From positions 62,001 to 126,000 of the forward strand of contig JBQMRO010000044.1 of the NCBI GenBank assembly GCA_052174475.1: a stretch of DNA of 64,000 nucleotides. Direction: 5' to 3'. Position numbers and translations under genes: made by a program. This document shows positions 1 to 11,898 of the stretch, one piece after another. Numbering within the stretch: position 1 is the stretch's first letter; each line of letters begins with the position of its first letter. The notes under the pieces were generated by a model. It was not told the DNA's origin. It saw nothing but the letters and a program-made list of their open reading frames with translations, and searched no databases. This stretch comes from Arsenophonus sp052174475 (lineage in GTDB: Bacteria; Pseudomonadota; Gammaproteobacteria; Enterobacterales; Enterobacteriaceae).

Positions 1-393
1 TCAGTATTTAGTAGTAAAAAATTCTTTTACAGTCTATAAAAGATTTGCTCAAAGTTAAACTTGAATTTTTCAAAAGAACATATTTTTTCCTGGGAAAAAG
101 AGAGTTAATTCTTATTAAGCTATATTAAACAGTTATTAAAATAACTATATTATACGCATATCCAACTAAAAGTTTTTATGTCAACTTTTTAAAAAAATAG
201 TTAATTTTATAATTAATACATTATTTAAATTAAAAAAATCGTATAAAACGTATAAAAATTTTTTATTGTGTAAAATACATATCAAAGTGATTACTGCTTT
301 ATTTTTTTTAAATTTTAACTATAAAAAATCCTAAATAAATAGAAGCTATTAACTAATAATTGAATAAATTAAAACTGGTATCGAAGTTAAATA
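1..393. other. AT-rich stretch, no gene recognised
   Basis: Very AT-rich sequence beyond the 3' end of htpX. I found no open frame of useful length, no transposase-like translation and no RNA gene. It may be fully eroded gene sequence, because E. coli has prc on one side of htpX and kdgR on the other and neither is visible here. Confidence 0.5.
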
Positions 394-427
394 AAACCTC
401 CCCCCCACCTAAATAATGGTGGGGGTT
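394..427 (-). terminator. Rho-independent-type terminator of htpX
   Basis: An inverted repeat with a C-rich arm (cccccccacc) and a G-rich arm (ggtgggggttt), separated by about eight bases. It starts a dozen bases beyond the htpX stop codon. Read on the minus strand the G/C stem is followed by a short T-containing stretch, so it fits a terminator for htpX. The run of seven C residues stands out against the AT-rich surroundings. Confidence 0.7.
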
Positions 428-438
428 TAGTTGTTGTT

Positions 439-1323
439 TTATTGACTAAGATAAATACCTCTACGTAAGGCTTCAATTCGTTTATCAAGAGGGGGATGAG
501 ATAAAAATAACTCACTAAAAGATTTAGAGCGGCCGTTAATACAAAAAGCCATCATACTTCCATCTTCTTGCGGTTCATAACTTGTTTTCAGACGTTGTAG
601 CGCAGCAATCATTTTCTCTCTACCCACTAAACCAGCTGAACCTGCATCTGCTCGGAATTCACGATAACGCGAAAACCACATAGTAATAATACTCGCTAAA
701 ACAGCAAATACGATTTCTAATACCATTGATACCGCAAAATAAATCATTGGATTACCTTGGTTATTTTCATTCTCATTATTGCTATTTGATAAAAATCCAG
801 ACGCCAACTGAGCAATAATACGTGAAATAAAAATGACAAAAGTATTTACTACTCCTTGTAGTAAGGTCATTGTTACCATATCACCGTTAGTAATGTGACT
901 AATCTCATGAGCAATAACTGCTTCAGCTTCATCACGATCCATACTTTCTAATAAACCTGTACTAACAGCAACCAGTGACGCATCACGACGAGCTCCGGTA
1001 GCAAAAGCGTTAATATCGAGTGCATGATAAATAGCAACTTCTGGCATTTTAATGCCAGCTTGATCAGACTGATGCTTAACGGTATTTAATAACCAATGTT
1101 CCGTTTCTGTCGTCGGGTTTTCAATTACCTGCCCTCCAACAGAACGTAATGCCATCCATTTTGATATTAGTAATGAGATAAATGAGCCACCAAAACCAAA
1201 AAGACCAGCCATAATCATTAATCCCGGAACGCTTTGTTCCTTGATACCAGTCAAGCTCAAAATAATTCCAAATACAAACATTACTGCCAAGTTTGTAAGT
1301 AAAAACAAGGCTATTCGCATCAT
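439..1323 (-). CDS. htpX: HtpX, membrane-bound heat-shock zinc protease
   Basis: Inner-membrane M48 metalloprotease that cleaves misfolded membrane proteins alongside FtsH. The 294-residue product matches E. coli HtpX (293 aa) nearly end to end, beginning MMRIALFLLTNLAVM. Two N-terminal membrane segments (about residues 4-24 and 35-52) precede the zinc-binding HEISH motif (His139, Glu140, His143). A second hydrophobic region lies at about 155-220, followed by the third zinc ligand region FSRYREFRADAG, where E. coli has FSRHREFHADAG. No frame damage is seen. The gene stands alone: a terminator lies just after it and the upstream side runs into IS debris. In E. coli it belongs to the Cpx and heat-shock responses, and keeping it fits the other quality-control genes in this window. 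Confidence 0.97.
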   Translation of the reverse strand: MMRIALFLLTNLAVMFVFGIILSLTGIKEQSVPGLMIMAGLFGFGGSFISLLISKWMALRSVGGQVIENPTTETEHWLLNTVKHQSDQAGIKMPEVAIYHALDINAFATGARRDASLVAVSTGLLESMDRDEAEAVIAHEISHITNGDMVTMTLLQGVVNTFVIFISRIIAQLASGFLSNSNNENENNQGNPMIYFAVSMVLEIVFAVLASIITMWFSRYREFRADAGSAGLVGREKMIAALQRLKTSYEPQEDGSMMAFCINGRSKSFSELFLSHPPLDKRIEALRRGIYLSQ

Positions 1324-1540
1324 AAAAATTGCTTTCCTTTATTAATTAATAACATCTAAGATTAAATTAGTAATATATAAATAATGTTTTTTAATTATTT
1401 TTCAAGCCCTTTGTTCTGCAGATATAAAAAAAACACTCAACTTTACATTTATATAAATAAATAGTATTTTTTATTTTAAAAAACAATTTTTATATAATTT
1501 TTTTATTTCATAAATCACTATAGTTTAAAAAATTATATAA

Positions 1541-1865
1541 AAGAGTTATTAGTAAATCTTGATGTATTCCTATTAGCTACGTTCCACTCTGATGCTTCAT
1601 AAATTTCTTCTCCCTCTTTAAATTAGATGTTGTTTACCTCAGAGTAAACAGGTTGAAACCAGTTAACTTGCTTTACTTTTCTGAACAAATTAGAACAGCT
1701 TAAGTACTATTGACATCCTTCTTTTTCTTGAACTAAAGTGCTTTAGGGCATCAGTTTCGAAGGTTCACTATCACACAAAAGTAAATTTAATTAACTTCGA
1801 CATTTTTATCGATACTAGTACGTTAACGGAAAGTCGTAGAGTACCAATCATTTTTATTGAATTGT
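1541..1865 (-). mobile_element. IS256-family remnant, 3' end piece
   Basis: Begins with the family's end sequence (gttattagtaaatct) and continues through the antisense of a decayed IS256 transposase C-terminus, as in the copies at 10482, 15125 and 28450. The match stops near 1865. The other end of a minus-strand copy reappears at 4195-4690, so this may be one copy split by later insertions. About 600 bp of the middle are missing. The 215 bp between here and the IS91 remnant are unassigned. Confidence 0.7.
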
Positions 1866-2079
1866 TAGAAAATTGAATTGCTCTTTAAGAGCAGGCTAAA
1901 AATCCTACTTTTATTGCTAAAGCAGATTAAATTGGTTTAATTGGTTTATTATAAATTAATATTTTACCGGAGTATGTATTCTTTAACCAAAAATATTGAT
2001 TTTAAAGACAATAACCGTAGGTTATTAATAACCTAGTTTTTTATTTTATGTTTTTTTTCTAAAAAACAGTTCTATTACC

Positions 2080-3785
2080 TCAGCTTGTTAAGCTGAGAAT
2101 TGATAAAAAGTATTCTGTTATCACACAGAACCCATTTTTACGAATCTGTGTGCGGAATTCTTTTATTAGAACGGAAAACCTTGGTTTTTCCTGGTTTTTT
2201 TTAGTTAGCTATCATCTACACAATCTTATTGTATATCTTTGATAAAGATATACCTCATTTACGTTTCAACAAGAAACCATAATAATAGATCCATTTTAAG
2301 ATGACTTAGTGAAATATAGCTAATATATATAGCGTATAATCATCTCTTCCTGGCTTAGAATCTGCTGTCGATATCGCTTATAGTTTAGTGCTCATAGTAA
2401 TGATGTACAGTACCCCTATCCTTAGGTAATATCAGAGTTTTTACACAGATACTAGTGGTTATTTAAAATAATGGCGCAAACCATTTCATGGTATACCACT
2501 TTTTTCTCTTTTTAGCAAAGCGCATTTTCCAGTAACATCTTGTACTATGACTTCAGATAATGTTGTCACTAGATTCCTTGAACAGATATATTCCAAGACT
2601 AAGAAAGACACTAGGATTTATTAGATTATAGTTATGATACAGCAGTCGGATGAAAGCATCTCGACAGAGATTTTCCTCATTCAACTGCTCTTTTTTCAAA
2701 AACAACTCATATCCATACATAAATTTAATATAAAGATTGCTAGGAATGATGGAAATATATGAACATGCAGATGTTGATTGAGTTGTTAACTATAAGTATA
2801 TAAGGCACAGATAGCATTTTTAATACCCTGTTTTGCGATGAGGAGAAAAGCGCATCCACTTATCAGAATAGCGTAAGTGGGCGAGAAACAGAGTATTAAA
2901 TAGCATCTAGTTATTGTTAAAAAAGACTAAATAAGATGAGGGATAGTAAAAGTAATGCGTTAATAGTTGTAGTAAAGTAAAATATAAACCTGCTGTGTTA
3001 ACTATAACGCTCGATAGCTTTGACGCAACATAAACTACAGGTTTTTATAAACTCTATAGATTTGGCAGAAAAAATGGCGGTAGGAAACCGATTCAGAAGA
3101 GATACAGCATTACCGCCTAATAACCAACTTGCACAAGTTCTGTACATGGAAACATCTCCTCGACAGCATAGACTGATCCATAAGTTAACATTTTTACCGT
3201 GTTTCAGGAAAGTTATTCCAGTCATCACCAATGGTTAAAAGTTATTCAATTAAGGGAATATACATTTTAGTAAATTATCTCTGATTATCTTGCTAGAGAT
3301 ATAGAAATTATTATTTTGTCCGGTATTCGTCAGGACAAGCAGCCTAGTTATCTTTCTTTTTATCCCAGGATTCGAAGGAGACGAGATTATCCCTAGTTAC
3401 CTATAAAAGTAATAAATTAATTAGTAAGCATACTTTCAGTTATTCTTTCCATCAATGCAGTTGTATCTAGCATCATTTTCCTGGATGTTTTCTCAAAACC
3501 TTAGATGATTGTAACTAAAGGAGGAACGCTCTGTGCGTATCTAAAAAATTATAGACTGAATCGGACACATTGCGTTATATGGCCTTTTGTGATATCGTCA
3601 TAAAAAATTTAGTTTGTCTGTCATCATCAATTTTGGTAAAGAGATCATAAAACGCTTCAGATAATCAGTAAGTATAATAGGTGAAGGGTCGCGTGTTGTC
3701 TTCTTGATAATTTATCCGATTTTCGCTGTCTAGGAGATTTATTCCGATCTATCTGGATAAATTTCTGAAAAAATAACATATCGCA
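2080..3785 (-). mobile_element. Decayed IS91-family element (copy 1)
   Basis: This stretch aligns in reverse with the two plus-strand copies at 42690-44390 and 49845-51310, including the region around 2740-2820 that corresponds to the HUH motif HPHVH of Y2 transposases. Stops and shifts occur throughout, and the short open frames at 2998-3238 are accidental. The N-terminal end (about 3540-3785) is shared with copy 2 but absent from copy 3. Family assignment rests on conceptual translation of copy 2. Confidence 0.65.
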
Positions 3786-3869
3786 GAATATAAAATAAAA
3801 CAATATTTAGTCATAAATATCACCCCCCCCACGATACAGTTTAGCTGTGGTCGCACACACCATACTGTA

Positions 3870-4187
3870 TTGCATTCAAAAAAAATAGCTAATACATTGG
3901 CTTGAATCCACAAAAGTATGGAATTAAAAGTTAATATTGGTGAGCCATGCGGGGGATTTGGGCACAAAAGAGCCGTGATGCTGCTAATAAAACTCTTGAT
4001 ATTTTATTAGCAAGGTTTTCAGAGGGGTGTACCCCCTTGCAGCAATAAAAAATAAAACCGGCTAAAAGGGGATTTTTTCCTACTTACCATTGTTAATAAA
4101 CAATGTTCAATTTAATAATGGAGAACTGATTCATGAAGAATCAGAGTGAATGAAGAGCCTGATTGCTATACATTAGATTTACTAATA
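3870..4187 (+). mobile_element. IS256-family remnant, plus-strand 3' piece
   Basis: Reads like the last part of the plus-strand IS256 copies at 35319-36718 and 45647-47039. The shared tract around 3930-4010 is followed by a jump to the terminal tract ending ctagatttactaat-like at 4187. An internal portion is deleted. It abuts a minus-strand IS256 piece, so the two copies meet in opposite orientation. Confidence 0.65.
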
Positions 4188-4194
4188 ACTTTTG

Positions 4195-4690
4195 CAAAAA
4201 TCACTATAGGGAGACGCCTAGCAGGCATAAACTATAGTAGCAACTCTTCGACGCTTTTGCACATTTCAAATAAGGCAGCAAAGATCTGTTGAAACATATT
4301 CTGTTTTCGCTCTAATTCCTGACCTTAGGTACTTTAATCTCAACATCATCAATACCCGTCATCTTGTTTGGGTTGCTGAGTAAATAACCGTTATAGATAA
4401 TGATATGCTGACGCCAGTCAGCAAGAGCGATGTTAAGCATATTGAGCAACATAGCTTTGAGCTTCCCCTCAACATCGCGGTGCCTATCAGCTTCCTGGCA
4501 GGCATTACGAATGAGTTTATGCAAGGGATTACAAATAATATCTAGTTTTTATGGGATACCTATAGAGTGGAATTTTTAATTGAATATCACTCTCTCTCTT
4601 GTTAAGATCATTCATGAAATTAATCAACAAAATAAGCAATCATATCCGAAACTCCTATATATCAAAGTTAGCATAATTCAGAATTAGTTA
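4195..4690 (-). mobile_element. IS256-family remnant, transposase N-terminal part
   Basis: The minus strand encodes a stretch close to the N-terminus of IS256 transposases: MHKLIRNACQ, then GKLKAMLLNMLN, then GIDDVEIKVPKVR, which matches the family pattern LHELIRNGAR...ELKAML...GDIEIKVPKVRD. The 70-residue open frame at 4312-4524 is this piece. It is one of the best-preserved transposase fragments here but far shorter than the roughly 400 residues of an active enzyme. Confidence 0.8.
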
Positions 4691-4871
4691 ACAAAATTTA
4701 GTATGGTATCTAAGTTAAAAACTTATCTTGTTATTAGAATTAGTTTTTGAATTTTAGATAGATAAGTATACTATGCTAAGATAAGGTGTTTTTCCTGAAT
4801 ACAGTTAAACATTATTTAATTATGAATAATTAATTTTAGCTAAAGTTAATATTTGATTGAGGGACTCAATT

Positions 4872-5516
4872 GTGGTTGGTATTTTACTGGATCTTCCTAA
4901 TTATATTAAGTTTTTTTTAGGTCTTTTTGCATTAGTGAATCCAATAGGAATTTTACCTGTATTTATTAGTATGACTAATTATCAATCTGTGGCAGAAAGA
5001 AATCGTACTAATTTAGTGGCTAATTTTTCTGTAGCAATTATTTTATGTATTTCATTATTAGTAGGTGAAGTTTTTTTAAAATTATTTGGTATTTCTATTG
5101 ATTCTTTTCGTATTGCCGGCGGAATAGTTATTGGGGCGATTGCTATGTCTATGATTACTGGTCGACTAGGTGAAGATAAGCAGAAAAAACAAAAAAAAAT
5201 AGAAACTGCCATTTGTGATAGTATTGGAGTTGTTCCTTTAGCACTACCATTAATGGCTGGGCCTGGCGCAATTAGTTCATGTATTGTTTGGTCTTCTCGT
5301 TGGCTGGGATGGCAAAATTTAGTTGGTCTATCGTTAACTTGTATCTTTTTTACTTTATCTTGTTGGTTACTTTTTCGCTCAGCAACAATACTAATTAAGT
5401 ATTTAGGTCATACGGGTATTAATGTTATTACTCGTATTATGGGATTATTATTAATGTCAATTGGTGTTGAGTTTATTATTACAGGAACTAAATCTATTTT
5501 CCCCGGATTACTTTAA
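4872..5516 (+). CDS. ychE: YchE/MarC-family integral membrane protein
   Basis: Multi-pass inner-membrane protein of the MarC/UPF0056 family; the function of the E. coli homologue is not firmly known. The product is near-colinear with E. coli YchE (215 aa), with conserved blocks FFLGLFALVNPIGILPVF, GISIDSFRIAGG, LPLMAGPGAIS and TGINVITRIMGLLLM. Five or six hydrophobic segments cover most of the 214 residues. I chose the GTG at 4872 because gaggga at 4859-4864 is a good ribosome binding site and this start aligns with the E. coli N-terminus. An in-frame TTG at 4857 would add five residues and overlap that site. In E. coli the gene lies between adhE and the opp genes; here it is next to a topB remnant, so its context has been rearranged. 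Confidence 0.9.
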   Translation: MVGILLDLPNYIKFFLGLFALVNPIGILPVFISMTNYQSVAERNRTNLVANFSVAIILCISLLVGEVFLKLFGISIDSFRIAGGIVIGAIAMSMITGRLGEDKQKKQKKIETAICDSIGVVPLALPLMAGPGAISSCIVWSSRWLGWQNLVGLSLTCIFFTLSCWLLFRSATILIKYLGHTGINVITRIMGLLLMSIGVEFIITGTKSIFPGLL

Positions 5517-5729
5517 GTTAGTTAAAAACTAATAAATCATTAATATTTATAATTTATTTATGAAATTTTCGATATTAATATCGGCATTAAAACATATATA
5601 AATAATTTTATTTATCTAATAATTATAAGTTTAATGAATTATCAATTTAGTTTTAAAACTAATTTCTGTAGTTAGAAAACACATTCTCGCTAAGATAGTT
5701 ATGTTAAATTTTGATATATGGAATTTTAG

Positions 5730-7065
5730 AAATGATGCTGCATTATCCTGTTGATCGACTCCATGGTAGATTGGTTGTATGGCACAAATATGATGCGAGC
5801 TTATATTTTTCTTATCCAGCGATGGGTTTTTATCAATGGTATTTCTATTAGCGAATTCAAACGTCAATATATTAGGATTTATGGTTAGAAGAGATGAAAA
5901 GATTAAATATTTTGTTGCTAAAGATTTTTTGAAGTAAAATCTGATATAATCACGCCTATGATTAGTGTTTCACTGCTATTTGGTGTGGTCAAATAAAACT
6001 TGTATTGATTATCAGAATAAAGTAGGTATTTTGATTAATCGCCTTTTAACTGAGCATAAAGGCTGTACGAATTACTCATAAATCAACCTTAGTTAATGTA
6101 TATCAACATAAATAAAAGTTAGAAATTGCGTCCTTGTCTTATTCATTGTTAGCTTTATAAATTGAAACAGGCAAAACATACCTTAAGTATCAAAGAAATT
6201 TTTACTATATATTAGCAATTATATAAAAATATAAAGTCATTATTTATCCTTGTTTAGATTATCGTTACTTACTACAAGAACATTTTTCTATTTGTAATGA
6301 GGTATTAAAAATCTATTTCTGTTCATCAGTTTGGTCGCATAAATTTGCGCTAACTAAGTCAGATAAGAAAAATCTCTGTTTGGATGATAAAAAGTTAATG
6401 CACAATTATCCAATTATTTTTACCGCTAGAGGAACTGTGATGTAGCTTAAGCAAAATGAAATCAATATTTATGCATTAATTACTTATCAATGTATTATCT
6501 AGTTTATGGCAAATATGAAATTTATAAGCGAATTATTGAACTAGAGATCACAAGAAGGAATTTTTGTCAAAACTAGCTTAGGTACAATTTAGTTGGCGAG
6601 CGATTTTGAGTATTAAAGAACGATATAAGTATAATAATGGTTCTTTCCCCTACCGGAGGAAGAAAGTAAAAAAATGAACTATTTTGCAGAAGGAGTGAAG
6701 TAATAGAAAAGTAGACCTAACTACAAAAACCCTTTACTAATGATATTTTGTTTTCTGTTATAATCAGGATTTCTAGTTTTGTGCAAGATAAAACGCTAAA
6801 AAGGTATTGAAAGAAACGGATGGTTTAGAAACAGAACCTCGACGGAAAAGGTATTATTAAATTATTAATTAATCGAAAGTTTTTAGTTAAAAAAGTCATT
6901 TTTATATAACCTGCTGTTCCAGCAGGAACAGCTTTTAAAGGTTTTATCACTGAATGGAATATTGTCTAATATGACCGCTCACTTCGAGTCTAAATTAATA
7001 CAAATCAGTTAAAACAGTTTTTTATAAAACTTACATCATCACTGACTGATGATATTAAATGTTAA
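5730..7065 (+). pseudogene. topB: topB remnant (DNA topoisomerase III)
   Basis: Conceptual translation in shifting frames follows E. coli TopB. The tract near 5755 reads DWLYGTNMMRAY (E. coli DWLYGINMTRAY). Near 5880 it reads LGFMVRRDEKIKYFVAKDF (LGLVVRRDEEIENFVAKDF). Further along come the DDKKLMHNYPIIFTA tract near 6390 and FVQDKTLK near 6780. The first 170 or so residues, including the Toprim domain, are missing, and many stops interrupt the rest, so no enzyme can be made. In E. coli topB lies close to xthA, which follows here on the opposite strand, so the pairing is an ancestral neighbourhood. Loss removes one type IA decatenase; ParC/ParE remain in the window. Confidence 0.85.
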
Positions 7066-7198
7066 TTCAACAAACCAAACAGAAAACTGCTTTAATCATA
7101 TTCTGTACCTCATTAGGTCATCGAAGATAAATAGAGAAAAATTAGCTGAAAAATGAAATCAAATGCTAGGCAAAATAGTGCTACTATTCAATTTTAAT

Positions 7199-8008
7199 TT
7201 AATTTAATTTAAATTTTGCCCAAATAGGGGCGTGATCTGAAGGTTTTTCCATACTTCTAATAGAATAATCAATCCCTGCTTCACAAGAGCAGGCAAACAA
7301 TGAACTTGATGCTAGGATCAAGTCAATTCGTAAACCTCGGTTATCGACAAACCCCTTCGAGCGGTAATCAAACCACGAAAATTGATCAGTGATTTCTGGA
7401 TTTTTTTGACGATAAGTATCTATTAATCCCCAGGATTTTAATTTATCCATCCATTCTCGTTCTTCAGGTAAAAAAGAACATTTGCCCATACTTAGCCAAC
7501 GCTTTCTATTTATTTCACCAATACCGATATCATGATCTGTTGGGCTGATATTCATATCTCCCATAAGAATAATATGAGATTGAGGTGAAAGATTATTTTG
7601 CAGATAAAGCTGCAAGTCTTGATAAAATTTTTCTTTTGCTGCAAATTTTGTTGGGTGATCACGGCATTCACCTTGTGGAAAATAAGCGTTTATTACGGTA
7701 ATAATTCTTTTTTCTGTTTCAATATCTGCCATAATAATACGACACTGGGCATCCCTATCGTCGAAAGGGAACCCTTTTTGGATAGTGATTGCTTTTTGTT
7801 TGCAAAATAGTGCGACACCATAATGTGTTTTTTGTCCATGGTGATAGATATTATAGCCTAGCTGATTAACTTGCTCTAAAGGAAATGTGCAATCATCAAC
7901 TTTGGTCTCTTGTAAGCCAATAACATCAGGTTGATGTTTTTTAATGATAGCATCAAGCTGATGGAAGCGCGCCCTTAAGCTATTAATGTTAAATGAGACA
8001 AATTTCAT
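7199..8008 (-). CDS. xthA: Exonuclease III, AP endonuclease
   Basis: Major AP endonuclease and 3'-phosphodiesterase of base-excision repair. The 269-residue product matches E. coli ExoIII (268 aa) along its whole length: MKFVSFNIN at the start, GLQETKV with metal-binding Glu34, MGDMNISP with Asp151 and Asn153, GLRIDL with Asp229, and KPSDHAP with Asp258 and His259. All catalytic residues are present and the frame is clean. It ends close to the topB remnant and is followed upstream by a long gene-free stretch, so it is probably transcribed alone. Confidence 0.97.
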   Translation of the reverse strand: MKFVSFNINSLRARFHQLDAIIKKHQPDVIGLQETKVDDCTFPLEQVNQLGYNIYHHGQKTHYGVALFCKQKAITIQKGFPFDDRDAQCRIIMADIETEKRIITVINAYFPQGECRDHPTKFAAKEKFYQDLQLYLQNNLSPQSHIILMGDMNISPTDHDIGIGEINRKRWLSMGKCSFLPEEREWMDKLKSWGLIDTYRQKNPEITDQFSWFDYRSKGFVDNRGLRIDLILASSSLFACSCEAGIDYSIRSMEKPSDHAPIWAKFKLN

Positions 8009-8726
8009 TCTAATTTATCACCTAATCAAAACAATTTTGATCAAATTATTTATCAGATATTACATATAAATGTAACCCATGAGAGAAAATATTTTCTTTT
8101 ATCTATTAATTAGATGTTTTATCTCTAAATTATTTATCTTGATTGGCAGTCACAAGATTTTAAAAAAAGTATATAACTTTAAAAGTTAATTTAATTCAAG
8201 TTAATAAATCATGCATTAAAAATGCACTATATGAAAAATTTTTTGTAAAAACAATAGTTAAATGTAAAAATATCGTTTTCTAAACATTAATTAATGAAAT
8301 TAATTAGAGAATTATAATTCTTTTTCTTTAGATTATTAATCTAAGTACTTTTAGCTTAAAAAGCTATAAAATAATATCTTTTAGATTTATTTGTTGCTAT
8401 ATTTTGTCAAAAAGATATTTAAATTATATCTATTTGATATTTAAGATTAAAATATAATAATTATTATGTTTTTAAGAAACTTAAAAAGTTTTTATGATGG
8501 TTATCGAACAAAATTTATTATGTAAATTGGCAAGAATATTGCATCGCACGAGAGGAATTCTACATTACCTTAGTAAAATTAATTAAAAATTTTTAGGCCG
8601 TATTAAGTACGGCGATATTTAAAAGGAAAAAGTTCAGAATGACATTAAAAATAAAAGAGTAATAGCTTTTAATAATTTAAAATTTTTTTAGAAAAAGAAA
8701 TTACTAAAAGATACATTGCTAATGAG
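8009..8726. other. AT-rich gene-free stretch upstream of xthA
   Basis: About 700 bp between the xthA start and an IS256 remnant. No frame or homology is recognised. A small stem (gccgta / tacggc) lies at about 8597-8612. The xthA promoter must lie in the first 200 bp, but no clear -10/-35 pair stands out against so many AT-rich hexamers. Confidence 0.4.
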
Positions 8727-10105
8727 TTTGAGTTATGCTTATTTCTAGTGTATGTGATTTCGGAGATTCTAATGAATCTTGTTGATTCATTTCATTAAAA
8801 ATATCAACAACAGAGAGATAAATACGCTATGAAATTTATCCTTGCAGGTATTCCAAAACTAGGTATTACCTGTATCTCTTGTATGAACTTATTTGTAATT
8901 CTATCGTGCAATTGATAACATCGCCGTTAAAATGTTGCTCGAAGTTATACTACAAGAACATACTTAACGCTGTTTTTGACGAACTTTATATTTCCTCATC
9001 CGTAACGATTATTTGTCATGGTAAACTATACGACTAGTATTAGCGATATTTAGATTAAAGTGCCTATATAAGGTCATAGATTGCAGCATAAACAGAATAT
9101 CCTTCAAGAGTTCGTACTGCCCATCTTATCTGATGCGGGAAAAGGCGGCGAATAGTTTCTACCATACCTGTATTGGTAAAGGCATATTATCTACCGGTAA
9201 TTTTTACGAAACCTTTTTGGGGAAGCTGGTTATAGATAAAAAAACAGATGATCTACTGCAGTGGAGATCATCAGCAAACTGAAACAGGAATACCTTGAAT
9301 AGCATAAGGTAATTATGCTTAAATGATTCAAGCGATATGCATTACGTTTATTTCTTAGCCGATGGTGTGGCATATCCCGTCCTGTCAGGAAAGTTGATCA
9401 TTTTTTTCTTGCTCATTATTGGCGAAACTGCGCATGGACATAAGGAGCCTGTTATGATCGAAAATAATTATCGATAGTCAGAAGCGAACTGGACTTAAAT
9501 TAGAATTCTCTTAAAACGCGCGACTTAATCACATCTTCAAGCTTACTACGGAAGCTTGGGTGCTCTTAGTTTTGGAATGCAATGTAAAAATCTTTTCAGA
9601 TACGTAACACCAATACCAACGTCAACACCATTAGCTACACAAAATAGCTAATGCACTAGTTTTACCTCTCAAAGAGATATAATAGAAAGTTAAATGTGAG
9701 CTGCAGGAGATTTAGCTAACAGAGAATCGCGATTCCGGTAATAAAATCTTTGATGTTTGTTAGTAAGGTTTTCAGTGTATCTTGAAGCGATGAAGATGCT
9801 GGAGAAAGCTCTAAGAAGAGCTGATGACATTCTATGTCGTCCAGTCAGCGCAATGGACATCATAAAGAATGATGAATTCAATTTAATCGGTTTTTGCGAT
9901 AGTCTGAGGTTAAGAACCCGACACGTGAAGCCCTGTATAGTGAAAAACAACCATTTCAATGAAATTTAAATTTCTGCAGTCTGCTCAGAAAAGCTGGAAT
10001 CATCTGTGAGGAGATGATTACCTGTTAACTTTGCTGGTAAACAATGCCTAATTTAAAGATGAAGAATAAATTTATGAAGTATAAGAACGCGTGAGGCATA
10101 ACCTA
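8727..10105 (+). mobile_element. Decayed IS256-family element, plus strand
   Basis: Starts with the family 5' tract (gttatgcttatttctagtg) and runs for nearly 1.4 kb. The frame at 9757-9969 holds the C-terminal transposase region: LEAMKMLEKALR, then IIKNDEFNLIGF where active enzymes have IRTTNPIESTFA, then LRLRTRH as in the family. Many stops precede it. The usual terminal tract is missing after about 10105. The remnant is one of ten or so in the window. Confidence 0.8.
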
Positions 10106-10481
10106 ATTTCGTCTTATAAAAGACGATTTGCTGATAACTTATATTCTTTAACTTTATTATTAGCTCGCCGTTCCATAAGTTATTTGATAACCCGTCTCAC
10201 CTGACGCAATTACTAGATAATATTTAACAGCTAGAATGTGAGCGTCTGGTCATGATATATTATAGCCATTAAATTTTTTTGTGATCAAAAATCAAGAGCT
10301 CTATAAATTTAGGCTATTTTTATAAAAACTGAATTTAACGCTAATTTTAGAAAACTGTTGAAGAAAAATAAAAAAGCATATTTACAAACTCCTTTTTATT
10401 ATTACTATTTTTGAGAAATTATCATCAATACAAAAATTTTTATCTGAGAATAAATTATTACTGCTGGTTATTATTTAAGTT
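10106..10481. other. Spacer between two opposed IS256 remnants
   Basis: About 375 bp with no assignable gene. A short perfect stem (cgtctt / aagacg) lies near 10110-10125. A stretch at 10150-10260 translates to a fragment resembling a gene tail, but I cannot place it in any family. Confidence 0.35.
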
Positions 10482-11898
10482 ATTAGTAAATTTGGTGTAT
10501 AAGACGAGTTAGACTACGTTTCACTCTGATGCTTTGTGAATCTTTTCACCATCATTAAATTAGATACTGTTTAGTATCAGAGTAAAGTCACCAGGTTAAT
10601 TCCCATAGATGATTCTTCTCTTTTCTGAGAAGACTGTAGTAGCTTCAATATCATTGAAAACATTATATTTTTCTAACCAACAGTGATTCTCGAATCGGCT
10701 TCATAACCTTACTGTCACAAAAGCTAATTCAATCGGATTTGTTTTCTTATTTAACGGTCTACACAGACTGCACTGATGGGAAGTCATAGGATGCAGCAAT
10801 TTTTTTAATCTTTCCTAGCGTTTCATCCCTGCAGAATAGATTGAAAAACCCTTGCCAACAAAATATCAAAGGTTATGTTAGCGGCATCGCGACTTTCTGA
10901 TAGCTAGATATCTCGTAGCTCAACCTTAATTTTGCTTGCATTTCTTTGGGGGAGTGAAGTCAGCAAATTAGCTGTTTTATCTACCCAACAGCGTTAATAC
11001 TGCATGTCCGAGAACATCTTTGTCATTGTATTCCAAAAACCAAGGATATCATTTCCTTCCATAATGAATATTGGAGATCCGGTTAAGCCAGCGCACTCGC
11101 GTGGTCATCTAGAAGTTCAGTCCAGTGCTGCTTCTGATTCTCAATCAGCATTTTTAACTGCAATAAGTTCCTTATGTTTATGTGCAATGCCGCCGATAAT
11201 GAGCAGAAGGCAAAGGCGATCAGTTTGCCTAATAGAACGGCATATGCTTCAGTATAGAAATAAACGTAGCGGTATCGCTTAAATCATTCAGCCGACAATG
11301 CCTATACTCTTCAAGGCATTGCTGTTTTAGTCTGTTGATGGGGGGTAAGCTATCCAGAGAGAGTGTATGCTTTTCACTAAGAAATCGCCAAAAAAAGGGG
11401 AGGGTGGGAGCCTCCTCTTGTAAAAATCACCTGTAGATATTTTCATGCCTCGCAAATACAGGAATGGCAGCAATTTTTGCTACTTTTTGTATGTTTCAGA
11501 TAAGGCGGCGGCAAGAAGCTGGGAAGCATATTCTGTTGCCGCTGCCGCTCCATTTTAACATTAAGCAGTTTAATCTTAAGATCGCCAATAGCAATCTATA
11601 TGATTCGCTGTGACAGATAACCGTTATGGACAACGGTAATCCACCAACAGACGACAAAGGCTGTATTCATCATGTTCTTGCAGTATGGATTCAATCTTAA
11701 TCTCAACATCAGTGCTATCTCTCCCTGGCATGCTATTACGGATACGTTCATGCAAGGGATCAGAGGTAATATCTAATTTTAGGATACCTGGGGGGTAGAT
11801 TTTTTTAAAAATATCATCTCTCTGTTGTTAAAATCATTCATCGAAATTAATTAGAAGGATACTCGCCAACATCTATAAAACTCCATCACTAAATAAGG
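10482..11898 (-). mobile_element. Decayed IS256-family element, minus strand
   Basis: Full-length remnant in the opposite orientation to the copy at 8727-10105, running from the gttattagtaaattt end to the 5' end near 11898. The open frame at 11004-11282 on the plus strand is antisense to the transposase and not a gene. The two opposed copies separate the xthA side from sppA, two genes that are not neighbours in E. coli. Confidence 0.8.

Noticed and set aside
11004..11282. 92-residue open frame
   Set aside because: Antisense to the decayed IS256 transposase at 10482-11898. No similarity of its own.
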